Shown here piece after piece: positions 1-9,440 of a stretch of DNA of 12,053 nucleotides. The first letter of the stretch is position 1. Each line of letters opens with the position of its first letter. A program made the position numbers and the translations under genes. The stretch is from Verrucomicrobiales bacterium (lineage in GTDB: Bacteria > Verrucomicrobiota > Verrucomicrobiia > Verrucomicrobiales > DEV007), in NCBI GenBank assembly GCA_002705125.1, contig PAHQ01000075.1, positions 4,224-16,276 of the forward strand, written 5' to 3'. The notes beneath the pieces were generated by a model. That model made no database searches. It saw only the letters and a program-made list of their open reading frames with translations, and was not told where the DNA came from.

Positions 1-266
1 ACTGCTATAAATTGATTTTCATCTGCTAGTGGACGAAAATCCGCAGTAAATTTCATCATACTCTCTGAATAACCTCCACCTCCATGAAAACAAAATAAAA
101 CTGGCAACGACTGATTTCTATCAAAGTCTCGTGGGAGGTAAACGAGGTATTCCCTACCAACACCACCAACACTGATTGTCTTATTGATTAACTGCTGACC
201 ACTGACAAAGCAGGAGCATGCCAAAAAGGTAAATAAAATAACTACCCTAATATTACCTAATTTCAA
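1..266 (-). CDS. Partial exported esterase, PHB depolymerase / feruloyl esterase-like (N-terminus only)
   Basis: Reading from 266 down to the window edge gives an open frame of 88 codons with no stop. It begins with a short basic end and a hydrophobic segment (residues 7-17, VVILFTFLAC style), then a mature-looking region. An atypical lipobox (FLAC, Cys17) or signal peptidase I cleavage near Gly23 are both possible. Residues 38-45 (REYLVYLP) and 54-65 (LPVLFCFHGGGG) match the start of the LpqC/PHB-depolymerase class of alpha/beta hydrolases, where HGGGG is the oxyanion-hole loop. The nucleophile serine and the rest of the triad lie outside the window. The only plausible start after an in-frame TAA is TTG at 264-266, with no Shine-Dalgarno sequence, 17 bases after the pseudopilin stop. 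It is probably co-transcribed with the secretion genes and might be a secreted substrate, which is inference. The family call is fairly sure; the substrate is not known. Confidence 0.7.
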   Translation of the reverse strand, partial: MKLGNIRVVILFTFLACSCFVSGQQLINKTISVGGVGREYLVYLPRDFDRNQSLPVLFCFHGGGGYSESMMKFTADFRPLADENQFIA

Positions 267-283
267 TTATTGAAGTATAGAAA

Positions 284-844
284 TTACCAGTTCTTAATCC
301 ATTTGGGCTCGTTAGTCTTATTGGTTTTATTTCTTTCTTTGTCCGTACCATAAGACCACAAATCATAGGTAGATTGATTCGTCGCGTCAGGGTTCTCTGG
401 ATCGTATACTTGATACATGAAGGGTCTATCGTAACCGTCTTTCAAGTACCAGATTCCACTTTCGTCATCACCAACAAGCCCCTTACCTAAAAGGTCTACA
501 AGCATTTCTTCTCCTGGTCGACCATCAGAAGGATTGTTTGGACCTCCAAAAATTTCATCGTCACCATCATCAAGAAGAGCTTGATAAAGAGTTATAGCTC
601 CTGAAGTTCCAGACCCACTGTTTTCCATTGGCTCTGGATATTCTCCATTACGCACCTTGTATCTTTCAAGTCCAGCCTTAATAGCCGACATTGCACCTCT
701 TGTCTTATCCTCAGCAGCCTTACCTTGTGCAAAGCTTATTATTGCCATCGATAAGCCCATCAGTATTGCCAGAATAGTAATAACTGTTAATAACTCTATC
801 AGTGTGAAGGCAGATTTATTCTTCCTTGTTCGAAAATTCTTCAT
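284..844 (-). CDS. GspG-like type II secretion pseudopilin / type IV prepilin
   Basis: This 186-residue protein has a class III (prepilin) signal: a basic leader (residues 1-11), then the cleavage motif SA/FTLIELL with Ala12 at -1, Phe13 as the mature N-terminus and Glu17 at +5. A hydrophobic helix follows (about 13-38) that anchors it in the membrane and packs the pilus core. Ala at -1 instead of the usual Gly is common in verrucomicrobial prepilins. The rest has the GspG pattern: a GEYP motif near residue 67, a region like the D-x-W-G-x-P-Y-x-Y motif (DGYDRPFMYQV), and a final DLWSYGTDKE like the calcium-loop end of major pseudopilins. It lies 28 bases downstream of the GspF gene on the same strand. 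A prepilin peptidase must come from elsewhere. It could be a pilin of a type IV-like system rather than a T2SS; the sequence alone does not decide. Confidence 0.85.
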   Translation of the reverse strand: MKNFRTRKNKSAFTLIELLTVITILAILMGLSMAIISFAQGKAAEDKTRGAMSAIKAGLERYKVRNGEYPEPMENSGSGTSGAITLYQALLDDGDDEIFGGPNNPSDGRPGEEMLVDLLGKGLVGDDESGIWYLKDGYDRPFMYQVYDPENPDATNQSTYDLWSYGTDKERNKTNKTNEPKWIKNW

Positions 845-872
845 AGGGTCAGCTCTAAAGTTTCAGATTAAT

Positions 873-2153
873 TTAACCGCCTGCAACTCCCTTAATAATT
901 TCGACCATTGGTAGGAACAGCGCCATAACGATAACACCCACTACAACCGCAAGCATAACGATCATTAAAGGCTCAAGCATTGAAGTTAGTGCGGCAACAG
1001 CATTATCAACTTCATCATCATAAACATCTGCCACTTTCAATAACATCTCCGGTAATTGTCCAGTCTCCTCACCAACATCCACCATACTAATAACCATTGC
1101 GGGGAAAACTTTACTCGCTTCAAGTGGGTTAACTATCGATTCCCCCTCTTTTACGGCGTCGTGAACATTTTGAACCGCCTGAGATATGACGACATTTCCG
1201 GCAGTGTCTCTTGTAATGTTCAGGGCCTGTAAGATAGGAACACCACTAGTAACAAGAGTACCAAGGGTTCTACTAAATCTAGAGATCGCACTCTTTCTTT
1301 GAACATTTCCAAAGAGAGGCATTCTTAGCTTAACAGCATCGAGAAACCTTCTACCGCCCTGTGACTTAGAGAATACTTTATAAAAAACAAAACTCACTAC
1401 TAAACCAATAGCGATTGGAGCGATGTTAGAAGATAAATTTCCAGACAAATTAATCACAAACTTTGTAAGACCTGGAAGTCTATCCTTTGACCCCAGCATG
1501 TCTGTGAAAATCTGCTCAAACTTAGGAACAATCACAGTCAAAAGAAAAACCATTATTGACATAGCAATAACCATCACGATCACCGGATAAACCATGGCTG
1601 CAACAATCTTATTTTTAAGCTTCTGCGCCTTCTCTGAGTACTCAGCCAGCCTAATAAGAACCAGTTCCAAAACACCACCAAGCTCTCCAGCTTTAACCAT
1701 GTTGATATAAAGTTTGTTAAATATCTGAGGGTGTTGGGCTAGACTTTCTGAAAATGTACTACCAGTTTGAACAGAATCCGCTAGCTGTGTAATTGTTCTT
1801 TTTAGCACAGGGTTAGGTTCTTGCTTAGCCAAAACCGTTAACCCTCGAAGTAGAGGAAGACCTGAATCAATAAGAGTAGCAAGTTGACGGGTAAAGATCA
1901 TCAAGACCTTTCCTTTAACTGTGCTTCCACCGAAAAGCTTCGCAGACCCCGGCTTAGACTTTGACTTACTTCGTCCTATTTTCCTACTCTTCTTTGAAGT
2001 TTTTAATTTACCCTTGCCAGCTTCGACGACCTGTTTGGGGAAAAAGCCTTGAGTTCTAAGCTGGTTAATTGCATCAGCCTGATTGGCCGCTTCAATTCTT
2101 CCAGTAGTTTCTTCACTCTTCGCGTCTATAGCTGAGTATTCAAATATTGGCAT
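873..2153 (-). CDS. gspF: GspF/PilC-family inner-membrane platform protein
   Basis: 426 residues, the normal size for GspF/PilC, the cytoplasmic-membrane platform that the ATPase drives to add or extract pilin subunits. The N-terminus (MPIFEYSAIDAKSEETTGRIEA) is the typical family opening. Two T2SSF repeats can be seen at about 85-208 and 288-410, each with the 'R..ATL..SG.P.L..L' signature (residues 89-103 and 295-309). Three membrane segments are visible at about 186-209, 244-262 and 393-415. Residues 47-69 form an unusually Lys/Arg/Ser-rich linker between the N-terminal domain and the first repeat. It follows the second ATPase gene after 109 bases and precedes the pseudopilin, the classic E-F-G order. 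The ATG at 2151-2153 has an A-rich leader and no Shine-Dalgarno. The family is certain; T2SS versus type IV pilus is not. Confidence 0.92.
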   Translation of the reverse strand: MPIFEYSAIDAKSEETTGRIEAANQADAINQLRTQGFFPKQVVEAGKGKLKTSKKSRKIGRSKSKSKPGSAKLFGGSTVKGKVLMIFTRQLATLIDSGLPLLRGLTVLAKQEPNPVLKRTITQLADSVQTGSTFSESLAQHPQIFNKLYINMVKAGELGGVLELVLIRLAEYSEKAQKLKNKIVAAMVYPVIVMVIAMSIMVFLLTVIVPKFEQIFTDMLGSKDRLPGLTKFVINLSGNLSSNIAPIAIGLVVSFVFYKVFSKSQGGRRFLDAVKLRMPLFGNVQRKSAISRFSRTLGTLVTSGVPILQALNITRDTAGNVVISQAVQNVHDAVKEGESIVNPLEASKVFPAMVISMVDVGEETGQLPEMLLKVADVYDDEVDNAVAALTSMLEPLMIVMLAVVVGVIVMALFLPMVEIIKGVAGG

Positions 2154-2263
2154 TTTAAAAATGGGGGTAAAGCAATGAAAGTGGGTAATTCATAATTATT
2201 TAAGCTCTTTATTGGTATGCTTGCAATGACAGATCCTTGATGAGAGCAAAAAAGAACAGTATT

Positions 2264-3931
2264 TTAAGTATACTTCAAAACCTCCTCAATTGTTGTGTTT
2301 CCTTCGTAAATATTTCTTAATCCATCATCTCTGAGGGTAGTCATACCTAATTCTATAGCTTTTTGACGTAAAACCACAGTTGGTGCCCGCTCGGTGATCA
2401 TTTCTGCAATGGGCTCACTGATATCCAAAAGCTCAAAAAGGCCTTGTCTTCCTCTGTAACCCGTTCCACCACACTCTTCACAACCGGCACCGGTGAAAAA
2501 GCTCTTATCTCCAATATCCTCTGGGCTCAAGCCTAGTTCACCCAAGAGAGCGGCACTTGGCTCATAAGGCTGCCGACAATCATCACATATCGTCCTCAAT
2601 AGTCTCTGACCAAGAACACCCTCCAATGAAGCAGCAACTAAAAACGGCTCACATCCCATATCAACAAGTCTTGTTACAGCACCGGGGGCATCATTAGTAT
2701 GCAAAGTGGAAAAGACCAAGTGACCAGTTAGTGATGCTTGTATTGCTATCTGAGCTGTTTCAACGTCTCGCATTTCTCCTACAAGAATTCGATCAGGGTC
2801 CTGTCTCAAAAATGCTCTTAGCACTCTGGAAAATGATAGGCCAATACTATCATTAACAGGAACTTGAATTATTCCTTCAACATCATATTCCACCGGATCC
2901 TCTGCAGTTAGTAGCTTGCTATCAATTGTATTAATCTCTCTTAAACAAGCATAAAGAGTTGTTGTTTTCCCTGCACCAGTTGGACCTGTGCATATGAAAA
3001 TACCATTAGGCTTAACAATAGTATCTTGAATGTAGTCATTAAGTTCAGACTGCAATCCTAGATTTTCAAGATTCAGACTAACAGAGGAACGATCAAGAAC
3101 ACGCAAAACAACACTTTCTCCATAGGCAGTCGGCAGAGTTGAAACTCGAAAATCAACATCCTTATCCGCCAATGTCATGACCATCCTTCCATCCTGTGGA
3201 ATTCTTCTCTCAGCAATGTTCAAATTAGACATCACCTTAATTCTTGAAATAATAGTGTTAGATAGATGAACCGGAGGAGGGCTCATTTCGTAAAGGGCAC
3301 CATCCACTCGATATCTAATTTTAAACTCGGCTTCGAATGGCTCAAAATGAACGTCTGATGCCCCTTCTCTCATTGCCTGCTCTAGAACAAGGTCAATATA
3401 CCTCACTATGGGAGCTGAATTTGCCTCACTCTCATCATCCTCATCACTAAGAGCAATCGTCTTCAACTGTCCTAGTATATCATTCATTTGGCCTGTGCCT
3501 TCTCCAGCAACATAAATTCGCTCAAGGGCATCAAGGATTTGTTTTGTGTCTGCAACACAAAGCTTAAGTTCTTGTCCCAGAGCAAAGCCCAGGTCCTCGG
3601 CCACCTGAGAATCAAGAGGATCTGCAAGTGCAACCGTAAGAACATGCCCATCATAAGCTACTGGCACTGCTTTGTATAGCCTTGCTGTGGCAGCTGGTAT
3701 TGCCGCAATAATTTCAGCAGCCGGGCTATGTCCTTTTAAATCGTAGTGATCAAGACCCAAATTTTCAGCAATGTAAGCGAATACAGTACTTCGATCCATT
3801 GCTCCAGTATCAACAATTAACTGGGCAATATCTTTGGAGGAATCAGCGGACTGATTTTTTACCTCTTCAGCCTGCTCTGAAGTTAAAAGTTGGCGCTCTT
3901 TTAAAATATCTATGACTAGTCCTGCGTTCAT
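2264..3931 (-). CDS. gspE: GspE/PilB-family secretion or pilus-assembly ATPase (second of tandem pair)
   Basis: 555-residue hexameric cytoplasmic ATPase that powers pseudopilus or pilus assembly. The order is: N-terminal GspE/MshEN-type domain (about 1-140), acidic linker (about 150-175), N2 domain with the ASDVHFEP motif (about 190), then the ATPase core. The core has Walker A GPTGAGKTTT (316-325, Lys322), Asp box LTAEDPVEY, Walker B stretch RQDPDRILVGEMRD with catalytic Glu386, and His box STLHTND. A four-cysteine zinc site has C449/C452 and C484/C487 (CDDC ... CEEC). All catalytic motifs are intact and canonical; the Ala in the P-loop (usually Ser) is conservative. PilT is excluded by the N-terminal domain and the zinc site. 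It starts 27 bases after the stop of the first ATPase and the two look paralogous but clearly diverged. The ATG start at 3929-3931 has no Shine-Dalgarno. Confidence 0.93.
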   Translation of the reverse strand: MNAGLVIDILKERQLLTSEQAEEVKNQSADSSKDIAQLIVDTGAMDRSTVFAYIAENLGLDHYDLKGHSPAAEIIAAIPAATARLYKAVPVAYDGHVLTVALADPLDSQVAEDLGFALGQELKLCVADTKQILDALERIYVAGEGTGQMNDILGQLKTIALSDEDDESEANSAPIVRYIDLVLEQAMREGASDVHFEPFEAEFKIRYRVDGALYEMSPPPVHLSNTIISRIKVMSNLNIAERRIPQDGRMVMTLADKDVDFRVSTLPTAYGESVVLRVLDRSSVSLNLENLGLQSELNDYIQDTIVKPNGIFICTGPTGAGKTTTLYACLREINTIDSKLLTAEDPVEYDVEGIIQVPVNDSIGLSFSRVLRAFLRQDPDRILVGEMRDVETAQIAIQASLTGHLVFSTLHTNDAPGAVTRLVDMGCEPFLVAASLEGVLGQRLLRTICDDCRQPYEPSAALLGELGLSPEDIGDKSFFTGAGCEECGGTGYRGRQGLFELLDISEPIAEMITERAPTVVLRQKAIELGMTTLRDDGLRNIYEGNTTIEEVLKYT

Positions 3932-3958
3932 CTTAGTTTTATAAAATTGAATTAAAAT

Positions 3959-5650
3959 TTAGCTGGCATCAGACATGGTTACATTAATAACCTCGTTAGC
4001 TGAGGTCATACCATTAAGAACTTTACGAATGCCATCCTCTCGCATTGTTCTCATTCCTATTTCTCTCGCCTGCCTTCTAAGCTGAGGAGTTGAAAGGTTT
4101 TCATTAACCATATGCCTAACCTCATCATCGATTTGAAATATCTCAAATATACCTGCTCTCCCCTTATGCCCTGTTCCTCGACATTTAACGCATCCCCCAG
4201 GAGACATTATCGTAGAATCTGCCAACTGAGAAGCATCCAAGCCTAACGCTTTAATTTGTCTTTCTGAAAGCTCACCAGGAGTTTTACACTCATCGCAAAG
4301 TTTTCTAACTAATCTCTGTGCTAAGATCGCTCTAACGGCCGAAGCAATCAAGAAACGTTTAACCCCAATGTCAGCCATTCTAGCTACAGCACTCGGTGCG
4401 TCATTGGTGTGGAGAGTTGAGAAAACAAGGTGTCCAGTAAGTGAAGCGTTAATAGCGATAGAGGCAGTCTCAAGGTCTCTAATCTCACCAATCATAATAA
4501 TGTTTGGCGCCTGACGTAAAATTGATCGGAGCGCTGCAGCGAATGTCATTCCAACATCCTCTTTAACCATGACCTGATTAATTCCTGACATTTGGTACTC
4601 TACAGGATCCTCTACTGTAATAATTTTTCGATCTGGTTTATTAATATAGTTTAGACAAGCGTATAGTGTCGTCGTCTTACCTGAACCTGTGGGTCCAGTC
4701 ACCAATAATATACCATCGGGTAAAGTGATAAGTTGCTCGAACGTCGCTTGATCATCACTAAGGAAACCGAGCTGAGGCAGCCCGAGGCTCAGAGCTGATT
4801 TGTCGAGAACCCTCATTACAACTGACTCACCATGGTTCGTTGGCACCGTGGACACTCGCAAGTCCAGATCCTTGTCTCCTAGCCTCAATTGAATACGAGC
4901 ATCTTGCGGCAATCGCTTCTCTGCTATACTCATTGCCCCACTCATAATCTTAATTCTAGCTATAATAGCAGACAATAAATTACGAGGGTGATTCGCGACT
5001 TCATGCAGAACACCATCAATGCGGTAACGAACACGGACTGAATTCTCAAGAGGTTCAATATGTATGTCAGACGCTCCGGCGTTGAAAGCTTCCTTTAATA
5101 TTTGTCCAACAAGTTTGATCACAGGTGCATCGTTTGCTCCTGCGTCACCACCAGCTTCACCTGGGGCATTCTCGGATAGAACTTGTAGTTCATTATCTGC
5201 CTCGAGACCTCCTATCGCTTCATCGTACCAGCGCCCAATGGCATCGTTAATATGCTCGAATGGAGATATAACAACATCAACATCATATCCTAGAACGTGA
5301 TTTAAGCTATCAATAGTATTAATATCAAATGGATCACCAATAGCTACTTGAATACGGCCCTCTGAAAATCCAAGAGGAACCATCCCATAGCGCCTTGCAT
5401 TTTCAAGACTAACCATATCAACAATTTCCTTGTCAGGGGTTATATTAGTGAGCTCATAATGTTCCCGGGCTTGGCTAGCGGCAAAACAGCTGGAAACATC
5501 ACTCTCTTTAGCCTGTCCAGTTCTGATAAGAGTCTCAACAAGAGATTCAGTTCCTTTTCGTTGCCCCTTAGCTTCCTCAACCTGTATGTCGGTCAATAGG
5601 TTGGATTCTATAAGTAACTCACTTAGATATTTTTCGTCAGCGTTATACAA
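3959..5650 (-). CDS. gspE: GspE/PilB-family secretion or pilus-assembly ATPase (first of tandem pair, variant Walker B region)
   Basis: 563 residues with the same architecture as its downstream neighbour: N-terminal GspE/MshEN-type domain (about 1-135), a Gly/Ala/Asp-rich linker (about 160-175), the ASDIHIEP motif (about 193), Walker A GPTGSGKTTT (319-328, Lys325), Asp box ITVEDPVEY, His box STLHTND, and a zinc site C452/C455 plus C487/C490. The Walker B approach reads RQAPNIIMIGEIRD: residues 380-383 are QAPN where the family, and the neighbouring paralogue, have QDPD. The catalytic Glu389 is kept, so activity is likely but possibly altered. The frame has no ATG before residue 78, so the start is TTG at 5648-5650, which places the N-terminal domain correctly. 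It is the first gene of the cluster after a 175-base gap, so its promoter should lie in that gap. I cannot tell T2SS from pilus use. Confidence 0.92.
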   Translation of the reverse strand: MYNADEKYLSELLIESNLLTDIQVEEAKGQRKGTESLVETLIRTGQAKESDVSSCFAASQAREHYELTNITPDKEIVDMVSLENARRYGMVPLGFSEGRIQVAIGDPFDINTIDSLNHVLGYDVDVVISPFEHINDAIGRWYDEAIGGLEADNELQVLSENAPGEAGGDAGANDAPVIKLVGQILKEAFNAGASDIHIEPLENSVRVRYRIDGVLHEVANHPRNLLSAIIARIKIMSGAMSIAEKRLPQDARIQLRLGDKDLDLRVSTVPTNHGESVVMRVLDKSALSLGLPQLGFLSDDQATFEQLITLPDGILLVTGPTGSGKTTTLYACLNYINKPDRKIITVEDPVEYQMSGINQVMVKEDVGMTFAAALRSILRQAPNIIMIGEIRDLETASIAINASLTGHLVFSTLHTNDAPSAVARMADIGVKRFLIASAVRAILAQRLVRKLCDECKTPGELSERQIKALGLDASQLADSTIMSPGGCVKCRGTGHKGRAGIFEIFQIDDEVRHMVNENLSTPQLRRQAREIGMRTMREDGIRKVLNGMTSANEVINVTMSDAS

Positions 5651-5720
5651 GGTATGAAATGGGGTTAAGTTTCTTTCTTTGAATTAACAATAAAGTAATA
5701 AAAAGAGCGGGATTCTGTAC

Positions 5721-5765
5721 CAGCAAATAGGCCACTAAGGCAAGTTATTTTATGCTCATTTGCTG
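5721..5765. repeat. Inverted repeat in the gap between the division gene and the secretion cluster
   Basis: CAGCAAAT at 5721-5728 pairs exactly with ATTTGCTG at 5758-5765, with a 29-base interior that itself contains GCC/GGC arms (5731-5733 and 5739-5741). It sits in the 175-base gap between the ftsB-like stop and the first ATPase start. No T-run follows on either strand, so it is not a standard intrinsic terminator. It could fold in the leader RNA of the secretion cluster or mark a protein-binding site. A poor promoter-like match (TTGTTT, 17 bases, TAAGAT on the minus strand, 5779-5807) lies just upstream of it. Confidence 0.35.
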
Positions 5766-5825
5766 TGAATAATTTGAAATCTTAATAGAAAACGATCTAT
5801 CAAACAATGATAAATATAAATAGAA

Positions 5826-6166
5826 TTACCTCTGAATCCTAAAAATGACCTCTCCAGGCATTTTCATGTTCAACTTGTCCCTAGCAACAATTTCCAGATA
5901 TTCCATATCATTTGATGTATGAAGCTCATCCTGAAGACGTTCAACCCTCACAAGCTTAAGCTCATATAATCTTTTTTGAAGATTTGCATTTTCCTCATCC
6001 ATTGCCTGCAACTTGTCCCATTCTGGACCAAAAAGCGAAAAAACTAGTATGGATATGCCTATAATTGATAAGAACACCAAGATTCTGGTCAATCTTTGCC
6101 AAATGTTAAGGACAAGCTCATCACCCCTGAGCTTTTGATTTTTCCTTTTTTTTGAGAATGTTCCCA

Positions 6167-6167
<1 letters not shown>
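5826..6167 (-). CDS. ftsB: FtsB/DivIC-like septum formation initiator protein
   Basis: 113-residue bitopic membrane protein of the FtsB/DivIC family, which bridges FtsL and FtsQ (DivIB) in the divisome and relays the signal to start septal wall synthesis. Visible parts are a strongly basic cytoplasmic end (residues 5-14), one membrane helix (about 29-47), a periplasmic coiled coil (about 51-83, heptad-like Leu/Glu/Lys pattern with LQKRLYEL), and the family tail EYLEIVARDKLNMKMPGEVIF (residues 89-109), which matches the conserved E-x-I-A-R-x-x-L...PGE motif. The length is normal. It lies 14 bases after enolase on the same strand, the eno-ftsB pairing known from many bacteria. Its ATG is immediately next to a 26-bp palindrome that starts in eno. 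No terminator could be seen after it. FtsB and DivIC cannot be told apart here. Confidence 0.85.
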
Positions 6168-7471
<1,304 letters not shown>

Positions 7472-7494
7472 TTAACTGTTAATTATTTTAAATT

Positions 7495-7523
7495 TTATTA
7501 GATGCTTGTGGCTAATTTGACAA
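7495..7523 (-). promoter_or_regulatory. Candidate sigma-70-type promoter for eno-ftsB
   Basis: On the minus strand TTGTCA (7518-7523) is followed after 17 bases by TAATAA (7495-7500), or after 15 bases by the better -10 match TCTAAT (7497-7502). It lies in the 76-base gap upstream of eno. The -35 sits in the 9-mer GCTTGTCAA, which also occurs upstream of the TIGR04073 gene. The region also contains a GCTTGT/ACAAGC inverted repeat (7504-7509 with 7520-7525). The call is based on sequence match only. Confidence 0.4.
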
Positions 7524-7544
7524 GCAACGAAATCGTTAATTTTA

Positions 7545-9422
7545 TTATGATACTGGAGTGAAATAAGCTTTTATTTCTTTTATTGTAACACTCCTAGTTT
7601 GACCTTCATTTTCTGTTGGTAGGTCAAGCTTATCCCCCTCTGCTTTGCCGAGCATTGCTGAGCCTAAACCAGAAAGATATGAGACGATTCCTTTCTCGGT
7701 ATCTGTATCCCAAGCACCTAGAACTGTTACTGTCTCTTCATTACCTGAAGTAGCATCCTCAAGAATTACCACGGTGCCAACAGAAACAATGGAAATATTA
7801 GCATCGCTAAAATCAGTTCCTCTAGCCGTAGAAATCTCTGCCTCAAGTTCTGCTTTTTGTCGCATTAGAACAGCCTGCTGTTGCTTAGCCGCCTTAAACT
7901 CAAAGTTTTCTTTTAAATCCCCATACTCTCTAGCAATACCAATCTCTTTAGAGTTTTCTGGAATCTGTTTATTAATGATATCCTCCAATTTCTCTTGCCT
8001 GTCCTTCAAACTCTCCCATGAAACTATTAGACCTGAGGGCTGGACACTAGCACTTTCAGACTCTGCCTCGTTTCCAGACTTTTCTCCAGTTATCAAATCC
8101 TCAACAACTGGGAATTTCTTAACTATTCGGGCCAATAAAGAATTCTTATTAAGACCTTCAAATACAGGGGTAGATTGAATCCTGCGAGTAAAATGGCGAA
8201 TCTCAGCGTCATCAGAATCTGCAAGAAGATCAGGAATCAAGTCGACATCGTCTATCAACAAGTCATGTAATCTATTTGTTTTTGGCGTGCTTTCGTCAAG
8301 GTGATCTCTCTCCAGTGCTCCAATAATCGAAGCGGAAATACCTTTGTGAGCAAATGATTCTAATGAGAGGCCTTTCCTTTCCTTGCATATCCAAGCTATC
8401 ACCTCAAACCCAAGACTTCTTTGAGAAAGGCCAGTCTTCAAATGCTCAGCTAACTCTCCATCCTTATTGTTATCAGCAAGATACTTAGTAATTTCTCCTA
8501 TCGCTCGAGCACCAGACCCTTCCATACAACGAATAAGTTCCTTGGACCAATTTTCTTCCCAAGCTTCCTTGACCGCATCATACACTTGCCTCTGACGACC
8601 AACCCCCATACCTCTAATTATTTCAGAAAGCTTAGAATTGTTTTCTTTTAGAACTTCACTCAATTGAACTCCATCAGATAAATCTAACCCATCAATCTTT
8701 TCCATGAGATCATCTCTGGCAATAAGTAACTCAACAGCAGCTGATGAAGATCGCCTGAATGCCACAATGAATAACGGGGAAACTGATTTAAGCATTTCCT
8801 CCAACTGTGTAGCAGGATCTTCAAAAGATGATAAATCTTTGGCAACTGATTCAAGAATTAAAATCTTCGCCTTTACGTCTTTAGCCTCGTTAAAATCACT
8901 AATAAGAGCATCAGCTGGAGAAACATCTTCACCCCTTAACTCGAATGGCAAATTCCTTTTAGATGGAAGAACGAACCTTCTGTCTGCCCTGATTTTCTTC
9001 TTAGAAGATTCCCACCAACTCTTGTATTTAACCTCTGGAACAATTCTTCCCTTAACTCGATCTTCCCAATGATCCAAAAACAAAGATCCTCCAAAGCTAG
9101 AAAGCACCTCAGATGCAAAAGTAACCGGGTCATCAATAGCCAACCGCCTCGTTCCATCAGGATCACTAACAAATTTGGCAAAAATATGATCTACGTCGAG
9201 AACTTCAAGCGAATTAGCCGCAAATTGAAGTTTCATGGAATGAGCAGGCTTCCCATCAAAATCTATAATTATTTTATCTCCAAAAAGATCCCACTCTTTA
9301 ATGACTCCGGGTCCCCAGCTCTTGTGAAGACAAAATACTCCGGGCTCCAATAAAGAAATCTTTTCGCCTATATCATTTTCCAGTCGACCTGCATCAACTA
9401 ATGTTTGAACCTGCTCTTGCAT
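7545..9422 (-). CDS. greA: GreA transcript-cleavage factor fused to a long N-terminal extension
   Basis: 625 residues from the ATG at 9422, about four times a normal GreA (near 158). The last ~155 residues are a full GreA: a coiled-coil hairpin whose tip REYGDLKENFEF holds the two acidic residues needed to stimulate RNA cleavage in backtracked RNA polymerase (Asp502, Glu505), then the FKBP-like C-domain with GTVVILEDATSG and YLSGLGSAMLGKAEGD. Residues about 24-75 (PGVFCLHKSWGPGVIKEWD...IIIDFDG) look like a small SH3/Tudor-type beta domain, and about 80-450 are mostly helical with no motif I know. The same fusion plan is found in chlamydial GreA and other PVC bacteria. A TTG four codons upstream (9434) is an alternative start; neither has a Shine-Dalgarno. 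Divergent from the TIGR04073 gene and upstream of eno. The role of the extension is unknown. Confidence 0.9.
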   Translation of the reverse strand: MQEQVQTLVDAGRLENDIGEKISLLEPGVFCLHKSWGPGVIKEWDLFGDKIIIDFDGKPAHSMKLQFAANSLEVLDVDHIFAKFVSDPDGTRRLAIDDPVTFASEVLSSFGGSLFLDHWEDRVKGRIVPEVKYKSWWESSKKKIRADRRFVLPSKRNLPFELRGEDVSPADALISDFNEAKDVKAKILILESVAKDLSSFEDPATQLEEMLKSVSPLFIVAFRRSSSAAVELLIARDDLMEKIDGLDLSDGVQLSEVLKENNSKLSEIIRGMGVGRQRQVYDAVKEAWEENWSKELIRCMEGSGARAIGEITKYLADNNKDGELAEHLKTGLSQRSLGFEVIAWICKERKGLSLESFAHKGISASIIGALERDHLDESTPKTNRLHDLLIDDVDLIPDLLADSDDAEIRHFTRRIQSTPVFEGLNKNSLLARIVKKFPVVEDLITGEKSGNEAESESASVQPSGLIVSWESLKDRQEKLEDIINKQIPENSKEIGIAREYGDLKENFEFKAAKQQQAVLMRQKAELEAEISTARGTDFSDANISIVSVGTVVILEDATSGNEETVTVLGAWDTDTEKGIVSYLSGLGSAMLGKAEGDKLDLPTENEGQTRSVTIKEIKAYFTPVS

Positions 9423-9440
9423 CGACTGCAACAATAGGAA

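Noticed and set aside
2154..2263. Internal promoter (TTGCAA with TTAAAT, minus strand) before the GspF gene
   Set aside because: Both boxes match weakly and the genes are plausibly one operon, although the 110-base gap leaves room for one.
5064..5300. 78-codon plus-strand frame inside the first ATPase
   Set aside because: It is a Ser/Ala/Pro-rich shadow of the Gly/Ala/Asp-rich linker region on the other strand.
7504..7525. GCTTGT/ACAAGC hairpin as a terminator between greA and eno
   Set aside because: The stem has only six pairs with a 10-base loop and no T-run follows on the minus strand. The same bases read better as a promoter.
7645..8178. 177-codon open frame on the plus strand inside greA
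   Set aside because: It is antisense to the conserved GreA domain, its translation is Ser-rich with no known motif, and it has no promoter or start context.
8704..9353. Open frames of 94 and 122 codons (plus) and 81 codons (minus, 8936-9181) inside the greA extension
   Set aside because: All overlap the greA frame. The translations are low in structure and lack motifs, and the greA frame is continuous and matches a known fusion plan.
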